A DNA stretch of 64,000 nt. Source: Torreya grandis (Eukaryota > Streptophyta > Pinopsida > Cupressales > Taxaceae). The translations under genes were made by a program, and so were the position numbers. The stretch lies in contig JARHVA010000638.1 in the NCBI GenBank assembly GCA_037957365.1, forward strand, positions 2,805,001-2,869,000, given 5' to 3'. Shown in pieces: positions 1-12,330 of the stretch; within the stretch, counting starts at the first letter, position 1, and each line of letters begins with the position of its first letter. The notes beneath the pieces were generated by a model. It ran no database searches and was not told where the DNA came from. It saw nothing but the letters and a program-made list of their open reading frames with translations.

Positions 1-440
1 CAACATGTTCCAAAAATGGAGCTTTGAAATAGGGCATGGGCATACATTAAAGCATAATTGAGAATTGATTTTTTCTATATGTTTTAATTTTAAGTTCCCT
101 AGTAGACATGTATGAATAATGTGGAAGCATATGCAAGGCACAAAAAATGCTTAACAAAATGCCTCAAACCAATGTGGTCTCCTGGGATGCATTGATTTTA
201 GCATATGCACAAAATAGGTTTGTTATAAAGTTTGTGCCAAAGTGGGAGGTTTTGAACATAACACAAATTTCAATGAAAGCATAATCTAAAGTTTTTTTTT
301 CAAATATTGTATTTTCTAGCACCCAACTAGAAATATATGCAAAATGTGGAAGCATACACAAAGCATGTGAACTATTTGACAAAATTCCTTAGAGATGTGA
401 TTTTATGGAATGAAATGATTGTAGTGCATGCACAAAATTT
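1..440 (+). pseudogene. Decayed pentatricopeptide repeat (PPR) gene fragment
   Basis: Plus-strand frames spell PLS-type PPR repeats in pieces. About 120-218 reads CGSICKAQKMLNKMPQ followed by NVVSWDALILAYAQN. About 336-438 reads YAKCGSIHKACELFDKIP, then after a stop and a frame change RDVILWNEMIVVHAQN. Bases 10-50 resemble the 'GALK(stop)GMGIH' stretch between such repeats. These are hallmark words of plant organelle RNA-processing PPR proteins. Stops and frameshifts separate every piece and nothing continues past 440, so this is a fossil cut by the window's left edge. The family call comes from motif recognition; no single parent gene can be named. Confidence 0.7.
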
Positions 441-1935
441 TCCATCAAAGCATAATTAAGATATAAGATTTTTATTTTTATTTTAAAAATTGAGTTAATG
501 AACCAATTGAGAAGAACATCAATCTATTGGGAGAAAGTAGTTTATTATAGAGAAATATCAATCAATTCCATAAATTTTGAAACACAAGCTATTAATGAAA
601 TTTCACAGGAAATTTTACATTTAGACTTAAATATATGAAATACTGGAAAGATAAATTCATGTACGATGAAATTGATATGACATAAATTACAACAAGATGA
701 AATTGATATGATATTTTAAATATGTTATGTTCCATCTCATGGTTTATGATGCTTTTGTTTGTTTCATAAAATGATGTTTTGTTTGTTTCAAAATAATTAT
801 GCTTTTGAATGTTCATATTGTCATCAAGAAGTGAATAATTTGATGAACTATTGTTATCTTTGAATCTCTTTGACAAAATCCTTTGAGAGACAGTACATTT
901 ATGTAATAAGTTATCACATGTGTGTAGTCTAAGTGAACTATTCACCTTGAAAATATGTTATTTAGTTTTCCTTGAGTGAAGGTAATAAAATATTAATTTG
1001 ATAAGTGGTTTCAAATACAACTGATGACGCATCAAACAAATATAATTACATCGTAGGATATGACAATAATATAATGTCATCGAATGTACATGCATTTATC
1101 ATAATTGTGTTATTATTGAAACCTACAAATCGATGCAATCAAGATGCATTTTCTCTATTATGTCTACCCATATCTCGCTTCATTGCCTTGTTAAGATCAT
1201 CATGTCAGACTTGTTATTTGAGATTATTATGAGGGGGGTTTGGAAAAAGTGTTTTCTCTCATGACATGTTCTAATGTCTTTATCCATTCATATTTTCTAT
1301 GAAGTCTTTCTATCTACAGGTGAAAGTTCCATGCCCATCCTACACTTGTTGGAATGGATGAGCCATCAGTGGTTGTGCATTTGATATCGTCCTACTCTAC
1401 ACTTTTTTGTAAACATCTATTATATAGTTTTTGAAGAATGACATAGTTTTTACACTTCTATCTATTGCACAATAGTTCTCAAATATCTCTCATGCTCCAC
1501 ATATTAGGGAGTCAACATCATCAACTCCATCAGTGGATAGGATATATTCATAAAATGAAAATAATCTAGTTATAAATGCTTAAAGGTACAAAAAACAAAT
1601 GACTACAAGTAGTTACAAGTCTTACATTATCAACCTCACTCAACTAGTTTTCAGTGTCATCCACCAGATTTTTTACGACACCTTCTACTGTATGATTTGA
1701 TCCTTGCATATCCATAGCTGATACATTATGAATTTTGATGTTCAAACCTCTGACATCTATGCCTTATTCTCCCTCTTTTAAATTCAAACTCTGTTGTCTA
1801 TGACCTGGGTAATGAAAATGTATTATACAAATAACAATCATCTTGAACTTGTCAATGCATAAATTAGATGGGGGAAGAAAACTTACATTGTACTCGACAT
1901 CAATGTTGTTGATGCTCTCATTAACACCATGCCCT
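441..1935. other. No supported gene
   Basis: AT-rich sequence. Short ORFs here have low-complexity, non-protein-like composition. Minus-strand sequence at about 1240-1760 has some coding-like stretches between stops and could be the decayed 3' tail of the SWIM gene at 1936-2450, but I could not anchor it to a motif. Confidence 0.4.
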
Positions 1936-2450
1936 GCATCCTCTACAACTACCTGAATTGTCATTTTTATCATCAAGTCCACCTTGATCACATGCTTGCA
2001 AGTGTAACCTTGGAGTGAAAATGAGCAATTGCACATTGACATGGATGGCCTTACAAGAAAGACATGATAATGCAAGGTTTTGTCTTTTATACTTTGCACC
2101 CATGTTGTATGGGAGTCATTATTGTGGAAGGTAACATGCCAATGTGGGATCTACAAAGACCGTACTCATGAAATATTTTCAAGTCTCTCTACTTTGAATT
2201 TTTTATATAAGTCAGTGTCCTTGCATACTTGTAGCCACCAATAATATATGTAAATAGCTATTGTTAATTGGTGAACCAATTAATCCACCCTGTGATATGC
2301 AAAAGTCCATATTGTGCTTAGGAAATGGCATTTCAATTGGGAATGGTAAGACACTATGGCTGCATTTATTTCTTGCCCAGCATGCATAAGTGCACAGAAA
2401 TATCGTGACCACATTCCAACCCTATCTATGTAATGTACCCACAGGGATTT
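1936..2450 (-). pseudogene. 3' part of broken MULE-transposase/SWIM zinc-finger gene
   Basis: Read on the minus strand, about 2435-2330 gives RVGMWSRYFCALMHAGQ then AAIVSYHSQLK, a stretch typical of plant MULE-derived SWIM proteins. About 2033-1990 gives CNCSFSLQGYTCKHVIKV, a SWIM zinc finger (CxC...CxH). Two in-frame stops and a frame change lie between them. The SWIM finger is the C-terminal DNA-binding module of these transposase-related proteins. The matching catalytic part is on the same strand at 10.5-12.3 kb, so this looks like the downstream exon of one gene separated from it by a copia insertion and AT-rich DNA. The copia LTR starts only about 60 bp from this exon. Confidence 0.68.
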
Positions 2451-2473
2451 CCCAGAATAATGCAGTAAAAAAA

Positions 2474-2476
<3 letters not shown>

Positions 2477-2508
<32 letters not shown>
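2477..2508. repeat. (TA)n microsatellite
   Basis: Uninterrupted TA dinucleotides directly abut the left LTR of the copia element. The right LTR abuts a (CA)n run instead. Confidence 0.9.
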
Positions 2509-2512
<4 letters not shown>

Positions 2513-3306
2513 AAGTTGTGGAGCTAAAAGCTTCACTGATGCAAATGGTGGAGGTTGCTGAGTGTTAAAGTAACCAATGTCGGTCTGATCAACCGACATC
2601 AGTCATATTCAATTACACAGTAACTGACATCGGTTATGAGTCGACCGGCATCGGTCAGACGGAAATCGACGTCAGCAATCTGTGTGTTTCCAAAATTAGA
2701 TTTGTCTAATTTTAGACGGACAGTCAGTTTGCATGTAAAGACTAATTTTAGTCTTGAGTCTGCGTTTCTAATTATTGTAATTGGAATGTCTAATTATTGT
2801 TTGTATGAGATCTATTTAAGAGACCCATGGGGCTGTATTGTAAGGATCAAGTACTAAGGACAAGGAAGAGACCCTTTCGAGTGTAAGATCAGTTGATCTA
2901 CAGGGAGATCTACATGGTAAGTAAGATCAGTTAGATCTGCAGGTGTGTAAGATCAAGGAGATCTACTTGGAGTACTTGGAGTACTTGGTGGACTGGAAGT
3001 AGGCAACAACGGTTGAGTTGATTGTCACTTACTGGTGAAGGGAACAACTCTGTGTTTGAGTTGTGGTTTTAATTGATTGAGAGAGAGAGATCTTGAGGGA
3101 GAATTACTATACACCCAAGAGGTGTGGAAAGAGTGTGATTTTTTCATTGTATTTCCTTCTGAAAGAGTGTTAATACAAGATTGTATTATCTCTCATATTC
3201 TGTGTTGTTTCTGAATTCTAGTTACATACTACTTCTAGTTTAATTTCGTGTTTAGTTGCTTATACAAAGGTAATCAATTGTGCTCTTAAGGAGTAGGATC
3301 CTGACA
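2509..3306 (+). repeat. Left (5') LTR of copia element
   Basis: TG...CA termini and a direct repeat of 5866-6677. The first 200 bp carry several variants of a 12-bp palindrome of the form ACCGACATCGGT. Confidence 0.92.
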
Positions 3307-3308
3307 GT

Positions 3309-3321
3309 TGGTATCAAAGCC
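3309..3321 (+). other. Primer-binding site, initiator tRNA-Met type
   Basis: TGGTATCAAAGCC starts 3 nt after the 5' LTR. This is the usual plant copia PBS, complementary to the 3' end of tRNA-iMet. Confidence 0.9.
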
Positions 3322-3459
3322 AGGTTCAGAGCAAGTTAGTGTTTGTTGATTACAAGTCACTCTCAAGGGTTTTTGATTGAGTGGGAGTAAAGCAATGGCA
3401 GAAAAAGTACACTAAGAATGGAGAAATTCAATGGCAAGAATTATCAATTATGAAATTAT

Positions 3460-4330
3460 GGAAATAAAGGGCATGTAAAGAAAGATTGTTGGTTGGTAGA
3501 AAATCAGCATGAAGGAAATAAAGAAGCAAATGATGCAGGTATTTTTGCACGGGATGCTCTTATATGTTCCTTGAATAAAGTAGAATCTTGGGTTTTAGAT
3601 TCTGTTGCCTATTTCCATGCAACCCCAAATAGAGAATTTTTTCATGATTATGTCCATGGAGACTTTGGTAAGATTTATTTAGGGGTTGGTGAGCCTTGTC
3701 AAATTGTTGGCAAAGGGGAAGTGCGACTAAAATTGTAGACGGACAACACATGGGTGTTGAAGGATGTCATGCATATTCTAGTCCTAAAGAGGAGTTTAAT
3801 TTTTGCAAGAAAGTTGGGTGATAAGGGTTGCACAGTTACTCTCACAGCAAAATCTTGGAAAGTTTCCAAAGGTGCACTTGTATTAGCATGTGGTAAGAAA
3901 GTAGGTACACTTTATCTATCTACTTGTATTACTGATTCTCCTTCTGTTTTATCTACTTCAGATGTAGATGCAAAGATGTGGCTCTGTAGGCTTGGTCACA
4001 TGAGTGAGATAGGAATAGATGTTCTTAAGTCAAAAGATAAGAGTTCATATTTGAAAAGCATAGATCAATATTTCTGTGAGCATTGTATGTTTGGGAAACA
4101 AGTGAAAGTGAAGTTTCTCACAATTGGGTCAACAAAGAAGAAGCACAAATTAGAGCTTGTTCACACAGGTGTGTGGAGACTAGCTCAAAGAGCTTCTATT
4201 GGAGGATCACAGTGTTATGTTTTTGATGATGTTACAAGAAAGGATTGGGTTTATTGCATAAAGAGGAAATCTGATGTTTTTAACATATTTAAGAACTGGA
4301 AAGCCTTAGTTTTCAAGGAGAAGATGATGG
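3460..4330 (+). pseudogene. Copia gag end, protease and integrase remnants
   Basis: GHVKKDCW (about 3470-3494) is the tail of a gag CCHC knuckle. WVLDSVAYFHATPN (about 3589-3630) corresponds to the protease active-site region, with the usual DSGA changed to DSVA. About 3975-4120 gives MWLCRLGHMSEIG and CEHCMFGKQ, the GAG-pre-integrase zinc-binding segment. About 4150-4320 keeps the start of the integrase core (LELVHTGVW, VFDDVTRKDWVY), then the rest of integrase is deleted. Gag upstream of the knuckle is also missing. A stop falls at 3736-3738. Confidence 0.85.
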
Positions 4331-4439
4331 ACAGAGATCAACTCAAGGGGCTGAATAATTCTGAGCAGGAAAATTTGGACAAGGTTATGATCCAAGGTGA
4401 GCTCGCGAGTAAAAATCATCACTCACAAGAAAACACAGT

Positions 4440-4625
4440 TACCGACGTCGGTTAGGTGAGAACCGACATCGAACAGGTAGGAACCGACATCGGTCTGGTG
4501 GAGACCAAAGTCTGTGATGTTAGGTAGGTGAAAACTGACGTCGGTCAAGTAAGAACCGATGTCAGTCAGGTCAGTCGCATGGAACCGACATCAGTCGGAT
4601 GCAGACTAAGAGGTGATCGGGATCA
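4440..4625 (+). repeat. Array of ACCGACATCGGT-like palindromes
   Basis: About ten spaced variants of a 12-bp palindrome (for example ACCGACGTCGGT and ACCGACATCGGT) occupy the linker between the integrase and RT remnants. The same motif recurs in both LTRs of this element. Half-sites contain ACCGAC. Confidence 0.8.
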
Positions 4626-4739
4626 GTCACTGTTAGAATGAAATTTGGGTGAACAACAAGCTGTCAAGGAGTCTCAAACACCCATGAGGAGGTCTGAAAG
4701 GGTAAGCCTCAAATTCGTTATTCCCCTTCTTTATACTAC

Positions 4740-5790
4740 TTGTTGCTCACTGATGGTGGAAAACCAAGAATTTTTGAAGAGGCAATGCAAGTAGAATTCA
4801 GGAAACAGTGGGAGCATGGCATGAATGAGGAAATTGATTCCTTGAAAGAGAACCAAACATGGGATTTGGTAGAGTTGCCAGTCGGGATGAGAGCACTGAA
4901 AGATGAATGGATTTACAGGTTAAATAAAGGAGAGAATGGACAAGTGAGATAGAAGGCCAGGTTATATGGTCTTGAGCAAGCTGCAAGACAATGGTGTTTA
5001 AGGTTTGATAGGTGTATGACAAAGCATGACTTTAGTCAATGTCAATGTGACCATTGTGTTTATTTTACCAGGTTGGATAATATTAGCTACATTATCCTAT
5101 TACTGTATGTAGTGTATATGCTTGTTGCAGGGTCACACATGCAGGGAATTGCTGAGCTAAAGGTAAAATTAGCTCACATATTTGCCATGAAGGATTTAGG
5201 TGCAGTAAAGAAAATCCTTGGCATGAGTATTTCTAGAGACAGGAAAAGTCACAGGTTGATTTTGTCTCCAGAGGATTATGTGAATAAGGTAGTGGAGAGG
5301 TTCAATATGTAGGATGCAGAATCGGTTAGCACACCTATGGTTGGACAGTTCACAGAATAGTGTCCTAAATCACATGATGAGGTTGAGTACATGAGTACTA
5401 GACCTGATATTGCCCAAGCAGTGGGAGTTGTCAGCAAGTTTATGTCCAATCCAGGAAAGGAGCACTGAAAAGCAGTTCAGTGGATTCTCAGGTATCTGAG
5501 AGGGACTAGCAGCAGGTATTCATGCTATGCAGGGTCAAGCACTTCTCTACATGGGTATGTAGATTCAGATATGGCAGGTTACTTGGATGACAGGAGAAGC
5601 ACCACAGGATATGTGTTCACTGTTGGTGGAACAGCGGTTAGCTAGATTTCAGAGTTGTAGAAGGTTGTTGCAGTCACGATGGCTAGCAAGGATAAGAACC
5701 CTGCAAATATTTTAACAAAGTTGGAAATAAAGGAGAGGTTGAATCTTCATTCAACTTCTGTTGGTCTTCAAGATTGAACTTGAAGAGGGA
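4740..5790 (+). pseudogene. Copia reverse transcriptase and RNase H remnants
   Basis: 4740-4952 encodes the start of RVT_2 (EFRKQWEHGMNEEIDSL, TWDLVELPVG), then a deletion joins to the palm region (ARLYGLEQAARQWCLRF). The catalytic YVDD box reads YVVYMLVAG, so both aspartates are lost. AMKDLGAVKKILGMSISRD, then RPDIAQAVGVVSKFMSNPG and DMAGYLDDRRSTTGYVF, cover the connection and RNase H regions up to about 5680. Several stops are present. This is clearly inactive. Confidence 0.88.
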
Positions 5791-5854
5791 TACAAGCCAG
5801 GAAACAAAATTAGATGATGTATAGGTACAGGTACAGGTGTAGCTGTTTATCTCC

Positions 5855-5865
5855 AAGTGGGAGAT
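5855..5865 (+). other. Polypurine tract of copia element
   Basis: AAGTGGGAGAT immediately precedes the right LTR and has the typical plant copia form. Confidence 0.88.
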
Positions 5866-6677
5866 TGTTAAGTTGTAGAGCTAAAAGCTTCACTGATGCA
5901 AATGGTGGAGGTTGTTGAGTGTTAAAGTAACTGACATCGGTCTGATCAACTGACATTGGTCATATTCAATTACACAATAACTGACATCAGTTATGGGTCG
6001 GCTGGCATCGATCAGACAAAAACTGACGTCGGTAACCTGTGTGTTCCAAAATTAGATTTGTCTAATTTTAGACGGACAGTCAGTTTGCATGTAAAGACTA
6101 ATTTTAGTCTTGAGTCTGTGTTTCTAATTATTGTAATTGGGAAGTCTAATTATTGTTTGTATGGGATCTATTTAAGAGACCCATGGGGCTGTATTGTAAG
6201 GATCAAGGACTAAGGACAAGGAAGAGATCCTTCCGAGTGTAAGATCAGTTGATCTGCAGGTAGCAAGATCAGGGAGATCTACATGGTAAGTAAGATCAGT
6301 TAGATCTACAGGTGTGCAAGATCAAGGAGATCTACTTGGAGTACTTGGAGTACTTGGTGGACTAGAAGTAGGCAACAACAATTGAGTTGATTGTCACTTA
6401 CTGGTGGAGGGAACAACTCTGTGTTTGAGTTGTGGTTGTAATTGATTGAGAGAGAGAGAGATCTTGAGAGAGAATTACTGTACGCCCAAGAGGTGTGGGA
6501 AGAGTCTGATTTCTTCATTGTATTTCCTTCTGGAATAGTGTTAATACAAGATTGTATTGTCTCTCATATTTTGTGATGTTTCTGAATTCTAGTTACATAT
6601 TACTTCTGGTTCAATTCCGTGTTTAGTTTCTTATACAAAGGTAATCAATTGTGCTCTTAAGGAGTAGGATCCTGACA
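5866..6677 (+). repeat. Right (3') LTR of copia element
   Basis: Direct repeat of 2509-3306, slightly longer, with the same termini and palindrome variants. Confidence 0.92.
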
Positions 6678-6679
6678 AT

Positions 6680-6704
6680 ACACACACACACACACACACA
6701 ACAC
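6680..6704. repeat. (CA)n microsatellite
   Basis: CA repeats directly after the right copia LTR. Confidence 0.9.
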
Positions 6705-7899
6705 TTATGATTTCATTAGATTACACCACAAGAATATAATTGATGACTTTAACATACTAATCAAGTATATTAAACACAAGTAAACATGTAGCATTAACAA
6801 TTACTTATCACTAACAACTTATGTAAATTAACATCAAAGTATAAGGAAAGTAATCACATTGAAACTTAGCCATGGCTAGTACAACAATACAGACATTATT
6901 GTTAATGTATAAAAATAATACAATTACAGTCTAATAGGAGAAATGACTCAACATATAAACATAATGATAGATACAATGTTCTATGGAGCTTGAGTCACTC
7001 TAACTCTTGTATCCCTAATAATCTCAAGTGTAGTATCAAACTAAGTACTGAAGTGGGGAAGGAGAGCATCATCCAAGCACTTTTCCACACCAACCACGAA
7101 TCATCGATCCGCCACACAATCTCACAAATAAGGAATGGCCTTCCCTTCATGAATGGGTAGATGATGATGATGAAGGAATCCAGAGAGACATGCTAGTATT
7201 CGTGTGCTATAAGATTTATACTACATGATGTGTACCATAAAGAAATATGTTCTAAACATGATATCGCACAAACATGTAAATCATACATATGAAATGACAA
7301 TGTCTATCTAAGTAGTACTTTGGCCAAAGTTTTCAAATATCTTTTGATCTTTACGATTAGTCAAATTCATGTACACCACTTTATCAGTTTACCTTCATCT
7401 AGCATTGGTGGTGCTAAGTAAGCTAGTGATGTCCGTCTCACTACTTAGTTAGTACCAACAATGCGAGATTCAATTCACAATTATTTAACAAAAAAGTTCA
7501 TGTAATTATTACTATTATCAAGTACAAACACATGCTAATTATTGAAATAGTTATAACATATATTTAATCCATCAAACATATGAATGAACCCTACTCTTAT
7601 TATTCATCACATAAACCATAAATATGACAAATAAGTTTATTTACCAAACAGGTAGAATACAAATTTTTAAAATAATCTACTTTCCACAAGTAAATGAATG
7701 AAATCACTCATCTCAACACAAAAGGCACATAATACTTTATTATAACAGCAGCAATAAGAAATCATAGTAATCTTTCTTTTCATTATGCCTATTGAGAGGT
7801 TTTATCGCATAAATTAAAGCATCTTAATTTGTTGTGTTTTTGACTTCATTATTTAAATCCATAATATAACAAAGGTATTTATCAAATATGTATTTATAG

Positions 7900-7938
<39 letters not shown>

Positions 7939-10514
7939 CAATTTCTTTTATCCTTAGGTTATTGTATTCAATAACCTATTTATGAACGAGCATATAAAAT
8001 TAAAAAGAGACTCTTAAATTCTTTTCGCCCCAATTTAATTCGTAATAAAAATCTAACTTAGATGTGGTACATTAATAACTCCACATTGCCCCACATCTTA
8101 TACTCTATTTTTATTTGAAAACCCCAAAAACCATACATCTCAAATTTATATTCTCAGGTACACATTTGTTTTCAAACAACCCTTTAAGTAAACATTTTCA
8201 ATGTTTTCTATTATAACTCTACAGACATAAATCCACATAACTATAATCTCACAAACTCTAGAATTTCTTGTGTTTAATTTAACCCAATTGTACCCATATC
8301 AAACTAGTTTGAATAAGAATTTACGGTTAATGGTTTAGATGTAAACTTCATATTCAAGTGCCATCCCTGTCTCTACTTGCTCTTGTTTCTTTTAAACATA
8401 GTCCTTGTATTCGTATAAATATACGCATAGTTTTCATAACTCATAATATTTCTAAAAGCAAGACGCATATACATCAAATGTATATATAATAATACACAGT
8501 TCAAAATTTATTTAACTCAGACATAGTCATGATATATATACATATGTGTATATGTCTCACTGTTATTGGCATCCCAAATGAAAATTGACTTAAGTATGAC
8601 TGAGGTTATATTATGTTACTTATCCACAGTCCAAATTAATGTCAAATTTCAATATTCACTCAAAAACTTACAACCTTTTGGCTTCAACCTATTCCATAAT
8701 TCGAACCACATAATTATATATTGCTCCATACATATATTTATTTATATATGCCATGTCTGCATAGTTCATACATAAATGTATATGTGTACCCTGCGTCTAT
8801 TTACAAAGTACCCAAACCTTGTGTATAACCAGTATGCTACTTATTATGTATATCAAATTTACATAATCCATAATCAAATCAACAGTGCACAAAATATTTA
8901 TTATGTATTTATAAAATTGAATCAAATAGTATAATGATATTCTCAAATTTTAACCATTTTTAAGAATCATTTAATTCATACCTCTGTTATGTGTGTGACC
9001 CATGTATATATATCATCTAGTTTTAAACTCAGTTGTGTATAAACTGCTATCTATTTTGCGTAGGGTTTTTGAATGTAATTCCACGCATTAAATTCATTAC
9101 TACCACAGTTTTCAAACCCTACTATTTCAAACCTTATACAGTATTTATGCAAACAACTTGAAAGGATTTACTTCACCCACATGGTAAAATAGCTTCCCAA
9201 AAATTGAAATAAGATGAACTTGAACCCTTTTCTCCTTGTTCGATATCCTTCTTCTCTTCTTCATCATCCTTCTTCTCTTCCTCAACTCACTTTTATTCTT
9301 TCCCACTAGTCACCGAGCTTTGCATGCATTTTTACCAACTTGCAGTCACAATACTCTAATTGTGTTTTTCCCAGTTAAACAGTGACTAACACATAGTTAA
9401 TTGCCATTAAACCTATTATTGCATGCCCTAATTCAAACTTCCCCAATTTATTTATTCAATATAATATTCATTTCAAAATTCCATGTCAACTAATATTCCA
9501 TTATCGAGTATATCACTCAAAGTCCACCTTATCAATCATTTACTAAATGATAACTGCGCTTTCAAACTTTAATGTAGTCCATGCAAAATAATAAGATTGG
9601 ACTTAACTTGTAGGTTAATAGTTTAGGATAATTTTTACCTCCTTAATATAAATTAAAGGTAATTATCTCCATTGCAATATTAATTGTCTTCTTATATATT
9701 AAAACAATAGACCAATCAAATATTGATTTTAATTATAACAACATAATTGTTTTAGTCAATTACTAGTGTATATAGGCTATATATTTCTTTCTTTATTTTA
9801 ATAGCTTAACATATATTGATATTTCTCGAATATCAATAATAATTAGCTTAATGTTATAAAATGTTTTAAATACATTTCACTACTTTATATATAATAGTAA
9901 TTAAATATCTTATACTTGATTTATGTTTCGAAAATCATAGACAACCACAAGTAAATAAATCTCATGTAATGCCTACTGTAACATCAAGCACTGAGTCTAC
10001 ATACAAAATGTAATTACATACAAGATTTATTCCACAACTACGTACTAACATTTAAAACATGCAAATGTTAATATCTAATTAAAATATAATAACACTAACA
10101 ATCAAACACACAATGCATATAACATTTTTAATCTAATGTGGTGTGTGCATGGGTCTTAGTAATTCTTTTGTCATCTTTCACCATCTTCATCTACAGCACC
10201 CTCTCTGATCATGCTCTCCCTCCAGCATGCTCTTAGGGATGAACTCTCCTGCATCCAACTCACGACAAGAAGGTAGTTAGTCAATTACATCATGATATAA
10301 ATCATAAAACAATGTTATAAAAACAAGTAACATAATCATTATGTACAGAATTCATAATTAACCATCACATAATAATGAACTCATAAAATCTAAATAATCA
10401 TACATTTGACCCACAATAGCATATAACTTAATAATTTAGTTTAAAATAAACAAATCAATTTAACAACCGTATTGATCTATGAATAAATAGGTAAATCAAT
10501 TTAGTGAGAGAATC
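6705..10514. other. AT-rich non-coding stretch
   Basis: No protein motif was seen on either strand. It contains an (AT)n run at about 7902-7937. If the flanking MULE/SWIM pieces are one gene, this is intron or later insertion. A short GC-richer patch at about 10,180-10,270 is unassigned. Confidence 0.5.
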
Positions 10515-12330
10515 AAGATGTAACAATCTACCCAGTGTTATTCCCAATATTCAACAAAAGTGGCTTGAGAGTCTACAAAAATTTTAGACTCACTTTTTTC
10601 CATGTATTCATCGGCACATCTATGCATTAAGTGCCCCAACTGATCAAAAATTTAATGTCTTACATCATCATCTTTCACCTTTGCTATCAAATTCTTCAAC
10701 CACACATGACGAACATGCCAACTACATAAATAGACCTCACAATTAAATGTCTCCCTATATAACATGATAGTTTTATAAGAGTTAATGTTATAAAGTGTGG
10801 ATGGTGTCAATGAACATCTAAATATGAATTCCATGATGCATGTAGGAATAATGATGATGCACCTAATAGCTTTTATCTCTACACTGGCATCAACCACCAT
10901 AAAGCCACTGATTGTTCATTCAATGCCTTTCAAATGCACTCTTTGAAGAAGAATTTACATCCATTGGATTATGTCGGTAGTACAATACCATGACTTAATG
11001 ACCCATGCAATGGGCATACCTTCACATTTGGAATCAAATGCCAGCAATGTCTACTTAAAAATGTACAAAAAATACATAACTCAAATGGGACTTGATCTTT
11101 CAAAATACGTATATTATCAACTACTATTACAAACATTGGAAACACACCTTCATTACATTCATCTCAAATGTTGAATCCATCGCCAATAAGCTACGCTTCC
11201 CAAATCTCAACAACCATTCCAGTTGTTGTGGGAGTTAGATGTCCAAGACAAAGGAGATTCCCCCCTCCCCATTAATCTCTCCTCTGTTGTATCCATGATA
11301 TAAAAACCACTTGTCAAGATTTGTCAGCGCCCACTACCAAACACTTTTTGCAATGTTAGGAATGTATACATGTTTTGCCTGCTTGATCAAACATTCTTTG
11401 TTGTATATGTCATTCTTCCTTAGGAAATCATCATGTTATGCTTCACCATTAAATAATACAAGTTTATCATGCACCATCTCTAGGTTTTTAAGGTGGATGG
11501 CATCAGTCAACATTCCCAACAATAGTAGCCTATGAACCCATTCATTAAGTTGGGCGCTGATGTAAGGAGCAAAAAAATATTTCTTGCCCTTGAACTGTTC
11601 ATATTATTTGTCGTGGCAATAATTGTGCTCATTGTCTGTGTGTTCCATATGATTATATCTGAGAAGCACATTATCAGGTCTAATGACCATATGTCGTGTG
11701 TTGAAATGACACTAAAAAATGCACTTATATGGATTCAACCCGATTGGATACCCTTTCTAGAATCAAACACTACAAACTTGTCTTTTGACGTGGCATCAAT
11801 TTCTCAAAAATCTTTGGGCCCATATGAACACCAATATCTACACAATTGTAGTGAACAAATGAACAATCATGAAAATTGAAAAAAACTCCACATCAATGGA
11901 ACATAAGAACATCCAAACATACACCTACTTGCAATCTATAATGTGAAGTGACTTACATGACAGATTCATAGGTGGCATTGATCCTATTATGATTTCTAGG
12001 AACATGTGATTTTCTCTTGTGATGTGAAACATGAAAATTTGTAGGTAACAACTCCCTTTTTAATTCTCCTTTGATGAAGTCATCAACCCTGTCAGCATCA
12101 ACCCAGACAACCCACAAGTCTTTGTCATTGATGTCATGGAAATTGTCCCACTTGATACTATTATAATCAATGAACCCTCACCTAGATTCTGTAGTGCAAG
12201 CTACATAATTTCTTCCCACCTATTTGCCATCTATTTCGGCCTACAAAGAGAACATTTCATTCAACTAATTACCAATGGATTTTTTTTATTAATTGAATGT
12301 TATTTTCCATATATTGCAAAGTATGAATGA
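10515..12330 (-). pseudogene. Catalytic and N-terminal part of broken MULE/SWIM transposase-like gene
   Basis: Reading down the minus strand: about 12,130-11,990 gives LWVVWVDADRVDDFIKGEL; about 11,700-11,620 gives CHFNTRHMVIRPDNVLLRYN; about 11,590-11,510 gives FKGKKYFFAPYISAQLNEWV; about 11,470-11,290 gives DDFLRKNDIYN and NLDKWFLYHGYNRGEINGEG. Then come LLRFGKRSLLAMDSTFEMN (about 11,205-11,165, first catalytic Asp region), GMPIAWVIKSWYCTTDIIQW (about 11,020-10,965), FMVVDASVEIKAIR (about 10,905-10,865) and CSWHVRHVWLKNLIAKV (about 10,727-10,675). It ends with FVEYWE-stop-HW near 10,530. This order matches the plant MULE-derived, SWIM-containing protein family. Repeated stops and frame changes make it a pseudogene. 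The SWIM exon follows at 2.45-1.94 kb. Confidence 0.75.

Larger units (their letters stand above)
2509..6677 (+). mobile_element. Ty1/copia LTR retrotransposon, internally deleted
   Basis: Two direct repeats of about 0.8 kb (2509-3306 and 5866-6677) begin TGTTAAGTTGT and end CCTGACA. A tRNA-Met-type primer-binding site follows the left LTR and a purine tract precedes the right one. The flanks are atata and ataca, a probable 5-bp target duplication with one change. The 2.56-kb interior keeps fragments of gag zinc knuckle, protease, integrase, RT and RNase H in copia order, but with large deletions and stops, so it cannot be autonomous. The LTRs look closely similar by eye, implying a fairly recent insertion. 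It sits within the broken MULE/SWIM gene in opposite orientation. Confidence 0.93.

Noticed and set aside
4440..4625. CRISPR-like or origin iteron array
   Set aside because: Irregular spacing, the same motif recurs in the LTRs, and it lies inside a copia element.
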